Below are positions 1 through 7,423 of a stretch of 9,504 bases of DNA, in pieces (within the stretch, counting starts at the first letter, position 1; each line of letters starts with the position of its first letter). The translations under genes and the position numbers were made by a program. The stretch is taken from NCBI GenBank assembly GCA_955652625.1, contig CATPBM010000258.1, positions 1-9,504 of the forward strand, in the 5' to 3' direction. This DNA comes from an uncultured Steroidobacteraceae bacterium. GTDB taxonomy: Bacteria > Pseudomonadota > Gammaproteobacteria > Steroidobacterales > Steroidobacteraceae. The notes under the pieces were generated by a model that saw nothing but the letters and a program-made list of their open reading frames with translations, made no database searches and was not told where the DNA came from.

Positions 1-750
1 ATCCTCGAGCACGGCGGTCAGGTCCGTCTCAAACACGCTGGTCACGTGCGGCGCGGTATGCAGGAGACTTTGCACCATGTGCTCGGCGATGCGCTTGCGC
101 ACAGCCGTGTGCGGCACGCGGCGGCTTGGACCCGCTGGGTCCGCGGGCCCGCCAACAGGGGCCGTTGCGGCTGCGGCCGGCGCGCTGGTTGCGGCGGATG
201 CGGCACCGCCGGGCTTGGGCGCTGGATGCCCGCCCGCCGCGGTGCCGCCCTGCGCCGCGCGCAGCACGTCCTCGACCGTGATGCGTCCTGCCCGCCCGCT
301 GCCGGCCACCGCGGACGGCTCCAGTCCGTGCTCCGCCAGCAGCCGCCGAACCGCAGGACTTAAGTCCCCGGCGTCCGCGGCTCGCCCTGATGACCCGGCA
401 GGAGCGGCCGTCTCACCCGGCGCAGCGGCCGCGCCCCTCGCCGCGGCTCCCGCTACTGTGTCGGGCGCTGCGGCTCGCGGCGCGAGCGAATCCGCGCCGG
501 CGGGTACGCCGGGCTCGATATGCCCGAGCAGCTCTCCGGGGGCAACCTCCTCCTGCTCGTGCCGGATGATCTCGCGCAGCACCCCGGCTCCCGGAGATGG
601 CACCTCGACGGTCACCTTGTCGGTCTCGATCTCGATCAGCGGCTCGTTCAGGGCGACGCTCTCACCCACGTGCTTGAGCCAGCGCAGGATCTGCAGGCGC
701 GTGCCTTCGGTTTGCTCCGCCGGTGCCCTGATTTCAACCGCGCCGCTCAT
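1..750 (-). CDS. Dihydrolipoamide acyltransferase (E2) of a branched-chain 2-oxo acid dehydrogenase complex, N-terminal 250 residues
   Basis: E2 core subunit: it takes the acyl group made by E1 onto a lipoyl arm and passes it to CoA in the cytoplasm. Reading from ATG at 750, residues 1-80 form one lipoyl domain with the lipoylation motif ETDKVTVEV (Lys45). A first Ala/Pro/Gly-rich linker (about 81-127) leads to a peripheral subunit-binding domain (about 129-165, LSPAVRRLLAEHGL...GRAGRITVEDVL). A second Ala/Pro linker (about 166-208) leads to the start of the catalytic domain (RRVPHTAVRKRIAEHM, then HVTSVFETDLTAVLED at the edge). The catalytic HxxxD motif lies beyond the window. The start is 7 bases after the E1 stop with a GAGGG ribosome site inside the end of E1, so translation is probably coupled. 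The adjacent E1 and Lrp regulator favour a branched-chain complex over pyruvate or 2-oxoglutarate dehydrogenase, but substrate is inferred from context. Confidence 0.93.
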   Translation of the reverse strand, partial: MSGAVEIRAPAEQTEGTRLQILRWLKHVGESVALNEPLIEIETDKVTVEVPSPGAGVLREIIRHEQEEVAPGELLGHIEPGVPAGADSLAPRAAAPDTVAGAAARGAAAAPGETAAPAGSSGRAADAGDLSPAVRRLLAEHGLEPSAVAGSGRAGRITVEDVLRAAQGGTAAGGHPAPKPGGAASAATSAPAAAATAPVGGPADPAGPSRRVPHTAVRKRIAEHMVQSLLHTAPHVTSVFETDLTAVLED

Positions 751-757
751 GACGCCC

Positions 758-2899
758 TCACAGGCTCGCCAGCCGCTGAATTGCGCGGCAGATGCGCGCC
801 ACGTCCGGCACGGCCGCCTCGAGCAGCACCGGCGCGTGGGGACTCGGAATGTCGGGCATGGCCAGGCGCCCGATCGGCGCATCGAGGCTGAAGAAGCTCT
901 CCTGCGCGAGTGTTGCGGCGACCTCCGCACCGAAACCCGCGGTCAGGTTGTCCTCGTGCACGATCAGGCAACGGCGCGTCTTTTCCACGGATGTGCGCAC
1001 GGCCCCCTTGTCCCAGGGCGACAGGGTACGCAGGTCGAGCACCTCCACGTCGACATGCGACTGCACCGCGGCGAGCTCGCAGCGCTCGACCATCGCGCCC
1101 CAGGTGACCACGGTCAGCTCGCTCCCGCTGCGCACCGCGCGGGCGCGCCCAAAGGGCACCACGAACTCGTCGCCCGGGTACGGGCGGCGCGCCCAGGCAC
1201 CATCGAGCATCGCGCGGTGCTCGAAGAAAATGACCGGATCGTTGCCGCGCAGCGCCGAACGCAACAGTCCCACCGCATCCTCCGCATTGGAGGGGACCGC
1301 GACCTGCCAGCCGACCCCGTGCACCCAGGCGACCTCGTTCGTCTGGCTGTGCCACGGATCGCCGCATTTGAAGAACCCGCCCGGCATGCGCACCACGATC
1401 GGCGCGGCGAAGCGGTTGTGCGTACGCCAGCGCAGCGTCCCGCAGTCGTTCAGCTGCTCCGCCGCGGAATCGGCGTATTTGCGGAACTGGATCTCCGCCA
1501 CCGGCAGCAGGCCTGCGAGCGCCATGCCGACGGCACGGCCGATGATGCCTTCCTCGGACAGACTGGTATCGAACACGCGCCCCACGCCGTACTTCTCCTG
1601 CAGCCCGAGCGTGGCGCCGTGCACACCGCCCTTCGGACCCACGTCCTCGCCGAACACCACCATGCGCGGATTGGCCGCGAGCTCCGCGTCCAGCGTGCGC
1701 CGGATCGCGGTGAGCATATTGATGCGCGTGGCCTCCGGCCTTGCGGTCGTACTCGAGGCAGCAAACACGTGGCCGTCGGGCGCGAGGCCGCCCTGCTCCT
1801 GCAGCGCCGGCGCCGCGTCGTCCGCCGAGAAAACATGGCGCGTCAGCTCCTGCGGATCCGGCTGCGGACGGGCGAGCGCCTGCGCCACTGCCGCCTCCAC
1901 CTCGCGGCGCGCCTCGCCAGCGATGCGCATCCACTCGGACTCGGGCATGACGGCCGGCACCAGCAACTCGTGCAGGTGCGTTAGCGGATCGCGCGCGCGC
2001 TCCTCGCTGAGAATCTCGGTCGACTTGTAGGCCTGCGTGTCCTGTCCGGAATGGCCGGACAGGCGCGGCACCGTGAGCCGCAGCAGGAGCGGCGCGCGCT
2101 CCCTGCGCACGTGGGCGACGCCGCGCTCTATCAGGCCCGCGGCTTCGCGCGGATCGCTGCCGCTGCCCTCGAGGATGCTCAGGCCGCCAAAGGCACGCAG
2201 GTTGGCGGCGATGTTGCCGCCGGGTGTCTGCATGGACGAGGGCACGGAAATGCCGAAGGCGTTGTCCTCGATATAGAACAGCAACGGCAGCTTCAGAGTG
2301 GTGGCGATATTGAGCGCCGCCCAGAAACCGTTGGTCGCGGTCGAGGCGTCCCCGCCCAACACCACCGCGATGCTGCGCGCGTAAGTCGCATCTCCCAGCG
2401 CCTCGTGTCGGTAGCGGATCGCCTGCGCCCAGCCGGCCGCGGGCGTGTACTGCGCGCCGACGCCCCCGCACGCGGGCAGCACGGTTGGCGCCCCGTGGCC
2501 GGGACGATTGAACACCACGCCGATATCGCGCCCACCGCTGAAGGAGCCGCTGCGGGCGAGCGGGCCCGCGGCAGCATCCTCCAGACTCACCCCGAGCGCC
2601 AGCATGAGCGGGCGCGAGCGGTAGTACACGGTCACGCCATCGTGCGCGTCATCGAGCTGCAAGCCGAGCAGGATCTGCGCGAAGTCATGGCCGCGCGCGG
2701 AGAACTGGTACAGCACCTTGCGCTCGGGCACCAGGCGCATTTCCTCGATGTCGTCCAGCGCGCGCGAGGCGTGCAGGAGCGAGGCGACGCGGCGCCAGTC
2801 GATTTGCGCCCCCGGATGAGCGCTCTCGCGCGAGGGATTGGGAATCGCGCCAGCCCGTGCCGCCATGGGATCATCGTCCGGGAAAGAATTCGATGGCAC
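758..2899 (-). CDS. Fused alpha/beta E1 subunit of branched-chain 2-oxo acid dehydrogenase
   Basis: Thiamine-diphosphate-dependent E1 that decarboxylates branched-chain 2-oxo acids and loads the acyl group onto E2. The 713-residue protein joins both E1 chains. The alpha half (about 34-345) has YYRSRP (92-97), LPACGGVGAQYTPAAGWAQA (141-160) and the ThDP/Mg motif GGDASTATNGFW...IEDNAFGIS (182-218). A low-conservation linker (about 346-390) follows. The beta half (about 391-710) has VVFGEDVGPKGG (414-425), SLSEEGIIGRAVGMAL (446-461), RMPGGFF and DPWHSQTNE with the active-site-type His517, and the transketolase C-terminal part with VHEDNLTAGFGAEV (647-660). In Pseudomonas bkdA1/bkdA2 these are separate genes; single-chain E1 is known in other bacteria. 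The start is uncertain: GTG at 2899 gives the full frame, while ATG at 2866 would drop 11 residues; neither has a strong ribosome site and homology only begins near residue 34. First gene of the operon with E2. Confidence 0.92.
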   Translation of the reverse strand: MPSNSFPDDDPMAARAGAIPNPSRESAHPGAQIDWRRVASLLHASRALDDIEEMRLVPERKVLYQFSARGHDFAQILLGLQLDDAHDGVTVYYRSRPLMLALGVSLEDAAAGPLARSGSFSGGRDIGVVFNRPGHGAPTVLPACGGVGAQYTPAAGWAQAIRYRHEALGDATYARSIAVVLGGDASTATNGFWAALNIATTLKLPLLFYIEDNAFGISVPSSMQTPGGNIAANLRAFGGLSILEGSGSDPREAAGLIERGVAHVRRERAPLLLRLTVPRLSGHSGQDTQAYKSTEILSEERARDPLTHLHELLVPAVMPESEWMRIAGEARREVEAAVAQALARPQPDPQELTRHVFSADDAAPALQEQGGLAPDGHVFAASSTTARPEATRINMLTAIRRTLDAELAANPRMVVFGEDVGPKGGVHGATLGLQEKYGVGRVFDTSLSEEGIIGRAVGMALAGLLPVAEIQFRKYADSAAEQLNDCGTLRWRTHNRFAAPIVVRMPGGFFKCGDPWHSQTNEVAWVHGVGWQVAVPSNAEDAVGLLRSALRGNDPVIFFEHRAMLDGAWARRPYPGDEFVVPFGRARAVRSGSELTVVTWGAMVERCELAAVQSHVDVEVLDLRTLSPWDKGAVRTSVEKTRRCLIVHEDNLTAGFGAEVAATLAQESFFSLDAPIGRLAMPDIPSPHAPVLLEAAVPDVARICRAIQRLASL

Positions 2900-2918
2900 A
2901 GCTTATGCCCGAAACGCT

Positions 2919-2931
2919 GCAATTATCTTGC
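2919..2931. promoter_or_regulatory. Putative Lrp/BkdR operator site 1 overlapping an E1 -10-like element
   Basis: GCAATTATCTTGC has the dyad GCAA-N5-TTGC. It lies in the AT-richer gap (about 45% G+C by hand count over 2901-2980) between the divergent E1 and Lrp genes. On the minus strand it contains GATAAT (2927 to 2922), a five-of-six match to a -10 box, 22 bases before the E1 GTG; no good -35 is visible. Binding here could control E1-E2 transcription. It shares its half-sites with the second dyad at 2960-2972. Operator function is inferred. Confidence 0.45.
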
Positions 2932-2959
2932 TGCGATTGCCTCTTCATGGGCATTATTG

Positions 2960-2972
2960 GCAATATTATTGC
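2960..2972. promoter_or_regulatory. Putative Lrp/BkdR operator site 2, perfect inverted repeat overlapping an lrp -10-like element
   Basis: GCAATATTATTGC is a perfect 6-bp inverted repeat around a central T. The same GCAA-N5-TTGC pattern occurs at 2919-2931; the centres (2925 and 2966) are 41 bp apart, close to four helical turns, so both would face the same side of the DNA. The plus-strand hexamer TATTAT (2964-2969) within it is a five-of-six match to a -10 box for the lrp gene, though no well-spaced -35 is seen. The arrangement suits a multimeric Lrp-type protein that also represses its own gene. Function is inferred. Confidence 0.45.
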
Positions 2973-2994
2973 TTCAGGACCTCCGATCGCACCC

Positions 2995-3462
2995 ATGAGC
3001 AAGAGCCTCGATCGTCTCGACCGGCGCATCCTCGAAGAACTGCAGGCGGATGCGCGTATCTCGAACCAGGAATTGGCCAAGCGCGTCGGCCTCTCGCCCG
3101 CTCCGTGCTGGCGGCGGCTGCGGCGGCTCGAGGAGGCCGGATTCATTGCAGGCTATGCGACGCTCCTGCGGGCGGCGGCCATCGGGCTGCCGATTCTCGC
3201 CTACGCCGTCGTGTCCCTCGAGAATCACCACCCCGAATCGGTGCGGCAGTTCGATCATCTCGTCAAGGAGCGTTCCGAAGTCCTCGAGTGTCACTCCATG
3301 AGCGGCGCCAACGACTACCTGCTGCGCATCGTGGCCGCCAGCATGGAAGCGTACGAGCACTTCCTGTCCACACAGCTCTTGCAGCTTGCGGCCGTGCGCT
3401 CAGTCAACACCAGCTTCGTGCTGCGCACCAAGAAATTTACGACCCGCCTGCCGCTCAGCTGA
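2995..3462 (+). CDS. Lrp/AsnC-family transcriptional regulator (BkdR-like)
   Basis: Leucine-responsive-type regulator of 155 residues, the usual family length. The N-terminal winged helix-turn-helix covers about residues 3-55 (LDRLDRRILEELQADARISN, then LAKRVGLSPAPCWRRLRRLE as recognition region). The C-terminal RAM effector/oligomer domain covers about 65-150, with the SGANDYLLRIV segment (103-113) and the typical ending FVLRTKKFTTRLPL. ATG at 2995 was chosen because homology begins at LDRLDRRIL; in-frame starts further upstream (2857, 2947) would run through the operator-like region. AGGA at 2976-2979 is rather distant as a ribosome site. It is divergent from the BCKDH operon exactly as bkdR is from bkd in Pseudomonas putida, where it activates the operon in response to branched-chain amino acids; that role is inferred here. 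Its last 63 bases overlap the 3' end of the convergent TPR gene. Confidence 0.93.
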   Translation: MSKSLDRLDRRILEELQADARISNQELAKRVGLSPAPCWRRLRRLEEAGFIAGYATLLRAAAIGLPILAYAVVSLENHHPESVRQFDHLVKERSEVLECHSMSGANDYLLRIVAASMEAYEHFLSTQLLQLAAVRSVNTSFVLRTKKFTTRLPLS

Positions 3463-5196
3463 GGCCTGCCGCTGGCACTCGCAGCTCGTGGTGTCGGGAC
3501 CTGCGAACCAGAACGCTGACGCGGGCAGTCGCACGTCGGCGTGTTTCCAAGCCGCCTCGAACTCATGATTGACTTGCGCCGCGCTGGCGCTGCGCCCCTG
3601 GCGCCGCAACGCCGCGGCGAGCCCATACAACGCCCAGCCGTTGTGCGGATTGCGCCGCAGATCCTCCCGATAGACGCGCTCCGCCTCGCTCGCGCGTCCT
3701 GCGATCAGGAGCTGCTGCCCGAGCAGATGGCGTGCGGGAAAGAACCAGTCCGAGGGTTCGTTGTATGCCAGCCGCTCTTCGGCGGCGACCGCCCGCTCGA
3801 GCTGCGCGATCGCCTCGTCGCTGCGCTGCTGCGAGGAGGCGATGCGAGCTGCGACGATCGGCTCGGCAACGGCCAGCACATCGCGCAGGCTGTTGAACCC
3901 CGCCTGGGCATCCGGCGCGGCAGCAACACCCAGTGCGTGCAGCTGCGCGAGCGCGCCCTGCGCGTCCTCGATCCGTCCGCGCGCCGCGAGCGCCACGCCA
4001 CGGCCGAAAAGATATCCGGCGGTCAGCCCCTGCGCCCTGGCGTCCGGCGCCTGCAGCGCGATCAGCTCGTCCCACAGTCCGAAGCGCACCAGCGCCGCGT
4101 ATTGCTGGGACAGGCTCCAGCCCGAGTCGCCCATCGCGAGCATCATGTCCACCGGGACCGTCTGCGCGACACTCTGCACCGCAGCCAGGGTCTCCGCCTT
4201 GCGTCCCTCCATGGCGGTGGAGAAGGCGAGGAATGCGTAGTTGTGGGCGAAGTACATGGCGTAGTAGTCAGGCGCCGCCGTCGCCGCAAAGTACGCGTTG
4301 TCGGCGGCCACGCCGAGTCGGTTCGCCTGTGCCGCCTCCTCGTAGCGACCCACGCGCTGCATGATATGGGCCGGCATGTGCTGCAGATGCCCGGCCGCCG
4401 GCATCATCCCGCGCAACCGCTCGGCCGAGGCCACGGCCTTGCCCGCTTCGGGCGAAGCTTCCATGACGTGGATGTAGTAGTGATTCGCGCCGGGATGGTT
4501 TGGGTCGCGCCGCAACACCGACTCAAGCCGTGCCTCGATGTCGCGCGTTCCCGCGACCGGCTGCCCAGCGGCGCTCCACAGCTTCCAGGCGTGCAGGTTC
4601 ATCTCGCTCTCCGCACACAGAGTCTGCACGTCCAGATCGTCGGGGAAGCGCGCCGCCACCGTGCGCATGGCGGCCGCGTAGGCGCTCAGGACCGCATCGA
4701 GATTCGCCGGACCGGGCGGTTGTGCCGATGGGTAGCGAGTTGCCAATGCGCCGATCAGCGCCTGCTCGATCGCTGAAGCCCTCGGGGCTCTGTCCTGGGC
4801 TGCGCGCAGGGCCTCCCAGGCCACGCGCGCGCGCGGCTCGGCCATTGCCGGCATGTTGTAGTTGGGACCGACCGTGAGCGCCACGCCCCAATAGCAGGCG
4901 GCGCATGCCGGGTCGAGCTCGGCCGCCTTGGCGAACGAGCGGCTCGATTCATCGTGATTGAAAGCCCATAGCAGCCGCATCCCCTGATCGAAATACTGTT
5001 GCGCGGGGTCCGAGGAGGTGCTGACCTTGCGGTGGAAATTCCCCAGCCCCTCGAAGAGGCGCGCCCCGCGAGCCCACTCGGCCACACTGCCGGGCACGTG
5101 AGGCATGGCCTGCTCACCCGCCGGCGAGTCGGCGCAAGCCACGCCTCCCGCCACCAGGCACGATGCCACCACTGCGACTGCAAAAACGCTGCGCAT
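3400..5196 (-). CDS. Secreted tetratricopeptide-repeat-type protein of unknown function
   Basis: A 598-residue protein with an N-terminal signal peptide (MRSVFAVAVVASCLVAGGVACA, cleavage likely after the A-C-A at 20-22), so periplasmic or outer-membrane-associated. The mature part is rich in Ala-rich helical hairpins of TPR type: about 64-105 (YFDQGMRLLWAFNHDESSRS, ELDPACAACYWG), 225-295, 455-475 and 485-545 (AERVYREDLRRNPHNGWALY). Unusual conserved-looking motifs are NHYYIH (238-243), GHLQHMPAHIMQRVGRY (269-285), FAHNY (316-320), CAAC (98-101) and SCEC (571-574). I recognise the general family of bacterial TPR proteins with HMPAHI-type motifs but know no function. ATG at 5196 is supported by AGGGGGAG just upstream and by the signal peptide; the frame is open further upstream but that part overlaps the hydratase/dehydrogenase gene. 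It lies 19 bases after that gene, so probably one transcript. The last ~20 residues are read antisense to the end of the Lrp gene. Confidence 0.85.
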   Translation of the reverse strand: MRSVFAVAVVASCLVAGGVACADSPAGEQAMPHVPGSVAEWARGARLFEGLGNFHRKVSTSSDPAQQYFDQGMRLLWAFNHDESSRSFAKAAELDPACAACYWGVALTVGPNYNMPAMAEPRARVAWEALRAAQDRAPRASAIEQALIGALATRYPSAQPPGPANLDAVLSAYAAAMRTVAARFPDDLDVQTLCAESEMNLHAWKLWSAAGQPVAGTRDIEARLESVLRRDPNHPGANHYYIHVMEASPEAGKAVASAERLRGMMPAAGHLQHMPAHIMQRVGRYEEAAQANRLGVAADNAYFAATAAPDYYAMYFAHNYAFLAFSTAMEGRKAETLAAVQSVAQTVPVDMMLAMGDSGWSLSQQYAALVRFGLWDELIALQAPDARAQGLTAGYLFGRGVALAARGRIEDAQGALAQLHALGVAAAPDAQAGFNSLRDVLAVAEPIVAARIASSQQRSDEAIAQLERAVAAEERLAYNEPSDWFFPARHLLGQQLLIAGRASEAERVYREDLRRNPHNGWALYGLAAALRRQGRSASAAQVNHEFEAAWKHADVRLPASAFWFAGPDTTSCECQRQASAERQAGRKFLGAQHEAGVD

Positions 5197-5215
5197 GACT
5201 CCCCCTGACAGGTGC

Positions 5216-7324
5216 TCAGGAGCTGTTATGTGTTGTCTTCGCCTCGTGCGCATTGTCCCAGTCCTCTCCCGAGGCCGCCAGGTGCTCGAGGAGCGGCGCC
5301 GGTCGCCAGCGGGCACCGTGCGTGGGCGCAAGACGCTGCATGGTCTCGACCACGCGCGCAAGGCCCGTTTGCCGCGCCCAGTACATGGGGCCTCCCTTGT
5401 ATGCCGGAAACCCGTAACCGTGTATGTACACCACGTCGACGTCGCTGGCGCGCAGGGCGATTCCCTGCTCCACGACGCGCGCGCCCTCGTTGACCAGCGG
5501 ATGCAGCAGCCGATCGAGAATCTCCTCATCCGGTATCTGCCGCCGCGCGATGCCCAGATCGCGCGATACGCCCTCGATGAGCGCGGTCACCTCCGGATCG
5601 GGTATGCGAGTGCGGCCCTCGTAGCGATAGAAGCCCCTGCCGGCCTTCTGCCCGAGGCGGCCGTGCGCGACCAGGCGCTCGAGAATGGGCGACCAGCGCT
5701 CGTCGGCCGGAAGCTTGCGTCCCCTGCGGATCAGAAAGCCGACGTCGTTGCCCGCGAGGTCCCGTACGGCGAGCGGGCCCATCGCAAAGCCGAAGTCCTC
5801 GATGACGCGATCGATCTGCTCAGGCGTCGCACCCTCCTCGAGGAGAAATTCCGCCTCCGCGCCGTAGTACATGAGCATGCGATTGCCGATGAAGCCCTCG
5901 CAGTTGCCGGCCAGCACCACAATCTTGCCGAGAGTCCTGCCGAGGGCCATCACGGTGGCGATGGTCTGCGCCGAGGTGCGCTGGCCGCGCACGTTCTCGA
6001 GCAGCTTCATGACGTGCGCCGGGCTGAAGAAATGCGTGCCCACTACCTGCTCCGGGCGCGAGGTGCTGGCGGCGATGGCATCGACGTCGAGGGTGGAGGT
6101 GTTGGTGGCCAGGATCGCCCCGGGCGCGGCCACCTGATCGAGGCGCGCGAAGACTTCCCGCTTCACTTTCATGTCCTCGAACACCGCTTCGATGATGATG
6201 TCGGCGCTCGCGAGCGCCGCGTAGTCCCCGACGCCGTGAATGAGGGCCAGGGTCTCCTCGGCCCGCTTCTGGGTCAGGCGGCCGCGCGCCACTGAAGCGC
6301 TGTAGTTCTTGCGGATGAGCGCCACGCCCTTCTCGAGCGCCGCGCGCGAGGATTCGAGTACCGCCACCGGAATGCCGGCGTTGGCGAAGCTCATGGCGAT
6401 CCCGCCACCCATGGTGCCGGCGCCGACCACGGCGGCGCTGCGGACCGGGAGCGCCTGCACATGCGCGGGCAGCCCGGGGATCTTGCGTGCCGCGCGCTCG
6501 GCGAAAAAAACATGCACGAGCGCCTCGCGCTGCGCACTGTCGCGACACTCGAAAAAGTACTGGCGCTCCAGGCGCAGGGCCTCCTCCTTCGGGCGCGTAC
6601 AGGCTGCCTCGATGCTGTCGATGATCCTCCCGGGGGCGAGCTGGCCGCGGGCCTTGAAGGCAATCTTTTGACGAAAAGCCGTGAAAAGGCCCGGATCCAC
6701 GCCGCGAACGCGGTCCTCCACGTCACTCGCGATGCGCAGCGGCCGATGCTCCGCGACTGCCCGCCGGGCGAGCGCGATGGCCGCCGCGAGCGCATCCTCC
6801 GCCACTTCGTCGACGAGTCCGAGCTCCCGTGCGCGCGCGGCAGGGATCGCACTGCCTGCGGTGATCGCTTCCAGTGCCGCCTCAGGACCTGCGAGGCGCG
6901 TGAAGCGTTGCGTGCCCCCCGCTCCCGGGATGAGACCGAGCTTCACCTCGGGAAGCCCCACGCGGGCGCGCGTTTCGGCTACGCGCCAGTGGCAGGCGAG
7001 CGCGAGCTCGAAGCCTGCGCCAAAGGCCACGCCGGCGATTGCGGCGACGATGGGCTTCGATGCCCTTTCCATCTGCGCCTGCACGTCGCGCGTGACGGGC
7101 GGCGTCAATACGAGCCCGGAGGCGACTTCATTGATGTCCGCCCCGGCGGCGAACATGCCGTCCGCACCGGTAATCACGATGGCCTTCACCGCCGCATCGT
7201 CCGCCGCCTGCTGCAGTGCCTGCACCAGGGCTTGCCGCACGGGCAGACTCAGTGCATTGACCGGCGGATTGGCAATGGTGAGTACGGCCACCTCCCCTTG
7301 CGTCTGATAGCTCACGGCGGCCAC
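5216..7324 (-). CDS. Enoyl-CoA hydratase/3-hydroxyacyl-CoA dehydrogenase bifunctional protein (FadB/FadJ-like)
   Basis: Two consecutive beta-oxidation steps in one 702-residue cytoplasmic protein: hydration of trans-2-enoyl-CoA and NAD-dependent oxidation of the L-3-hydroxyacyl-CoA. The hydratase/isomerase domain (about 1-190) keeps the oxyanion-hole segment GMFAAGADI (56-64) and both expected acid residues, Glu106 in GAGFELALAC and Glu126 in LPEVKLGLIPGAGGTQR. The dehydrogenase NAD-binding domain (about 295-475) has VVGAGTMGGGIA (G301, G303, G306), TNTSTL and the catalytic-type His431 in THFFSPAHVMKLLE. The 3HCDH C-terminal domains follow (about 477-575, starting GFIGNRML, and 600-690, with YIHGYGFPAYKGGPMYWA). 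The GTG start at 7324 is supported by AGGAG six bases upstream and by the immediate start of the hydratase fold. Length and order match the fadJ/peroxisomal-type proteins. No thiolase partner lies beside it; a secreted TPR gene follows instead. Chain-length or branched substrate preference cannot be read from the sequence. Confidence 0.94.
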   Translation of the reverse strand: MAAVSYQTQGEVAVLTIANPPVNALSLPVRQALVQALQQAADDAAVKAIVITGADGMFAAGADINEVASGLVLTPPVTRDVQAQMERASKPIVAAIAGVAFGAGFELALACHWRVAETRARVGLPEVKLGLIPGAGGTQRFTRLAGPEAALEAITAGSAIPAARARELGLVDEVAEDALAAAIALARRAVAEHRPLRIASDVEDRVRGVDPGLFTAFRQKIAFKARGQLAPGRIIDSIEAACTRPKEEALRLERQYFFECRDSAQREALVHVFFAERAARKIPGLPAHVQALPVRSAAVVGAGTMGGGIAMSFANAGIPVAVLESSRAALEKGVALIRKNYSASVARGRLTQKRAEETLALIHGVGDYAALASADIIIEAVFEDMKVKREVFARLDQVAAPGAILATNTSTLDVDAIAASTSRPEQVVGTHFFSPAHVMKLLENVRGQRTSAQTIATVMALGRTLGKIVVLAGNCEGFIGNRMLMYYGAEAEFLLEEGATPEQIDRVIEDFGFAMGPLAVRDLAGNDVGFLIRRGRKLPADERWSPILERLVAHGRLGQKAGRGFYRYEGRTRIPDPEVTALIEGVSRDLGIARRQIPDEEILDRLLHPLVNEGARVVEQGIALRASDVDVVYIHGYGFPAYKGGPMYWARQTGLARVVETMQRLAPTHGARWRPAPLLEHLAASGEDWDNAHEAKTTHNSS

Positions 7325-7363
7325 GGAAGCTCCTCATGCCCAAAGGCGTGTGCGGCAGCGCGC

Positions 7364-7369
7364 ATTGTA
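7364..7369 (-). promoter_or_regulatory. Possible -10 element for the hydratase/dehydrogenase gene
   Basis: On the minus strand this reads TACAAT, five of six to the -10 consensus, 39 bases before the GTG start, leaving a leader that carries the AGGAG ribosome site. No convincing -35 is found at 16-18 bp spacing. The 113-base gap (7325-7437) between this gene and the divergent FAD oxidoreductase contains nothing else I can name. Confidence 0.3.
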
Positions 7370-7423
7370 CGCACTGGCACGCCGCGGCAGGCTCTGCTCA
7401 CAACCGCTCAGAGTGCGAGCGGC

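Noticed and set aside
77..1984. Long plus-strand open frame opposite E2 and E1 (and another at 792-2030)
   Set aside because: Antisense shadow of well-matched E1 and E2 genes. The translation is Arg/Ala/His-rich without any domain; high G+C keeps stops rare in such frames.
747..2471. Minus-strand 574-codon frame overlapping E1 in another phase
   Set aside because: Low-complexity Arg/Gly/Ala translation with no domain, while the 758-2899 frame has continuous E1 homology.
2051..2998. Plus-strand open frame reaching into the lrp promoter
   Set aside because: Antisense to E1 alpha and would cover the operator-like region; no recognisable protein.
3541..4776. Plus-strand 411-codon frame opposite the TPR gene
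   Set aside because: Shadow frame; the minus strand has a signal peptide, ribosome site and TPR helices.
4894..4905. CAAC in the TPR protein as a c-type haem site
   Set aside because: The residue after the second Cys is Tyr, not His, so the CxxCH motif is absent.
5131..5196. Lipoprotein lipobox in the TPR signal peptide (GGVAC)
   Set aside because: The -3 position is Gly rather than Leu/Val/Ile, and A-C-A followed by Asp fits ordinary signal peptidase I cleavage better.
5105..6295. Plus-strand 396-codon frame opposite the hydratase/dehydrogenase gene (also 6461-7459)
   Set aside because: Shadow of a fully matched beta-oxidation enzyme; no domain in the translation.
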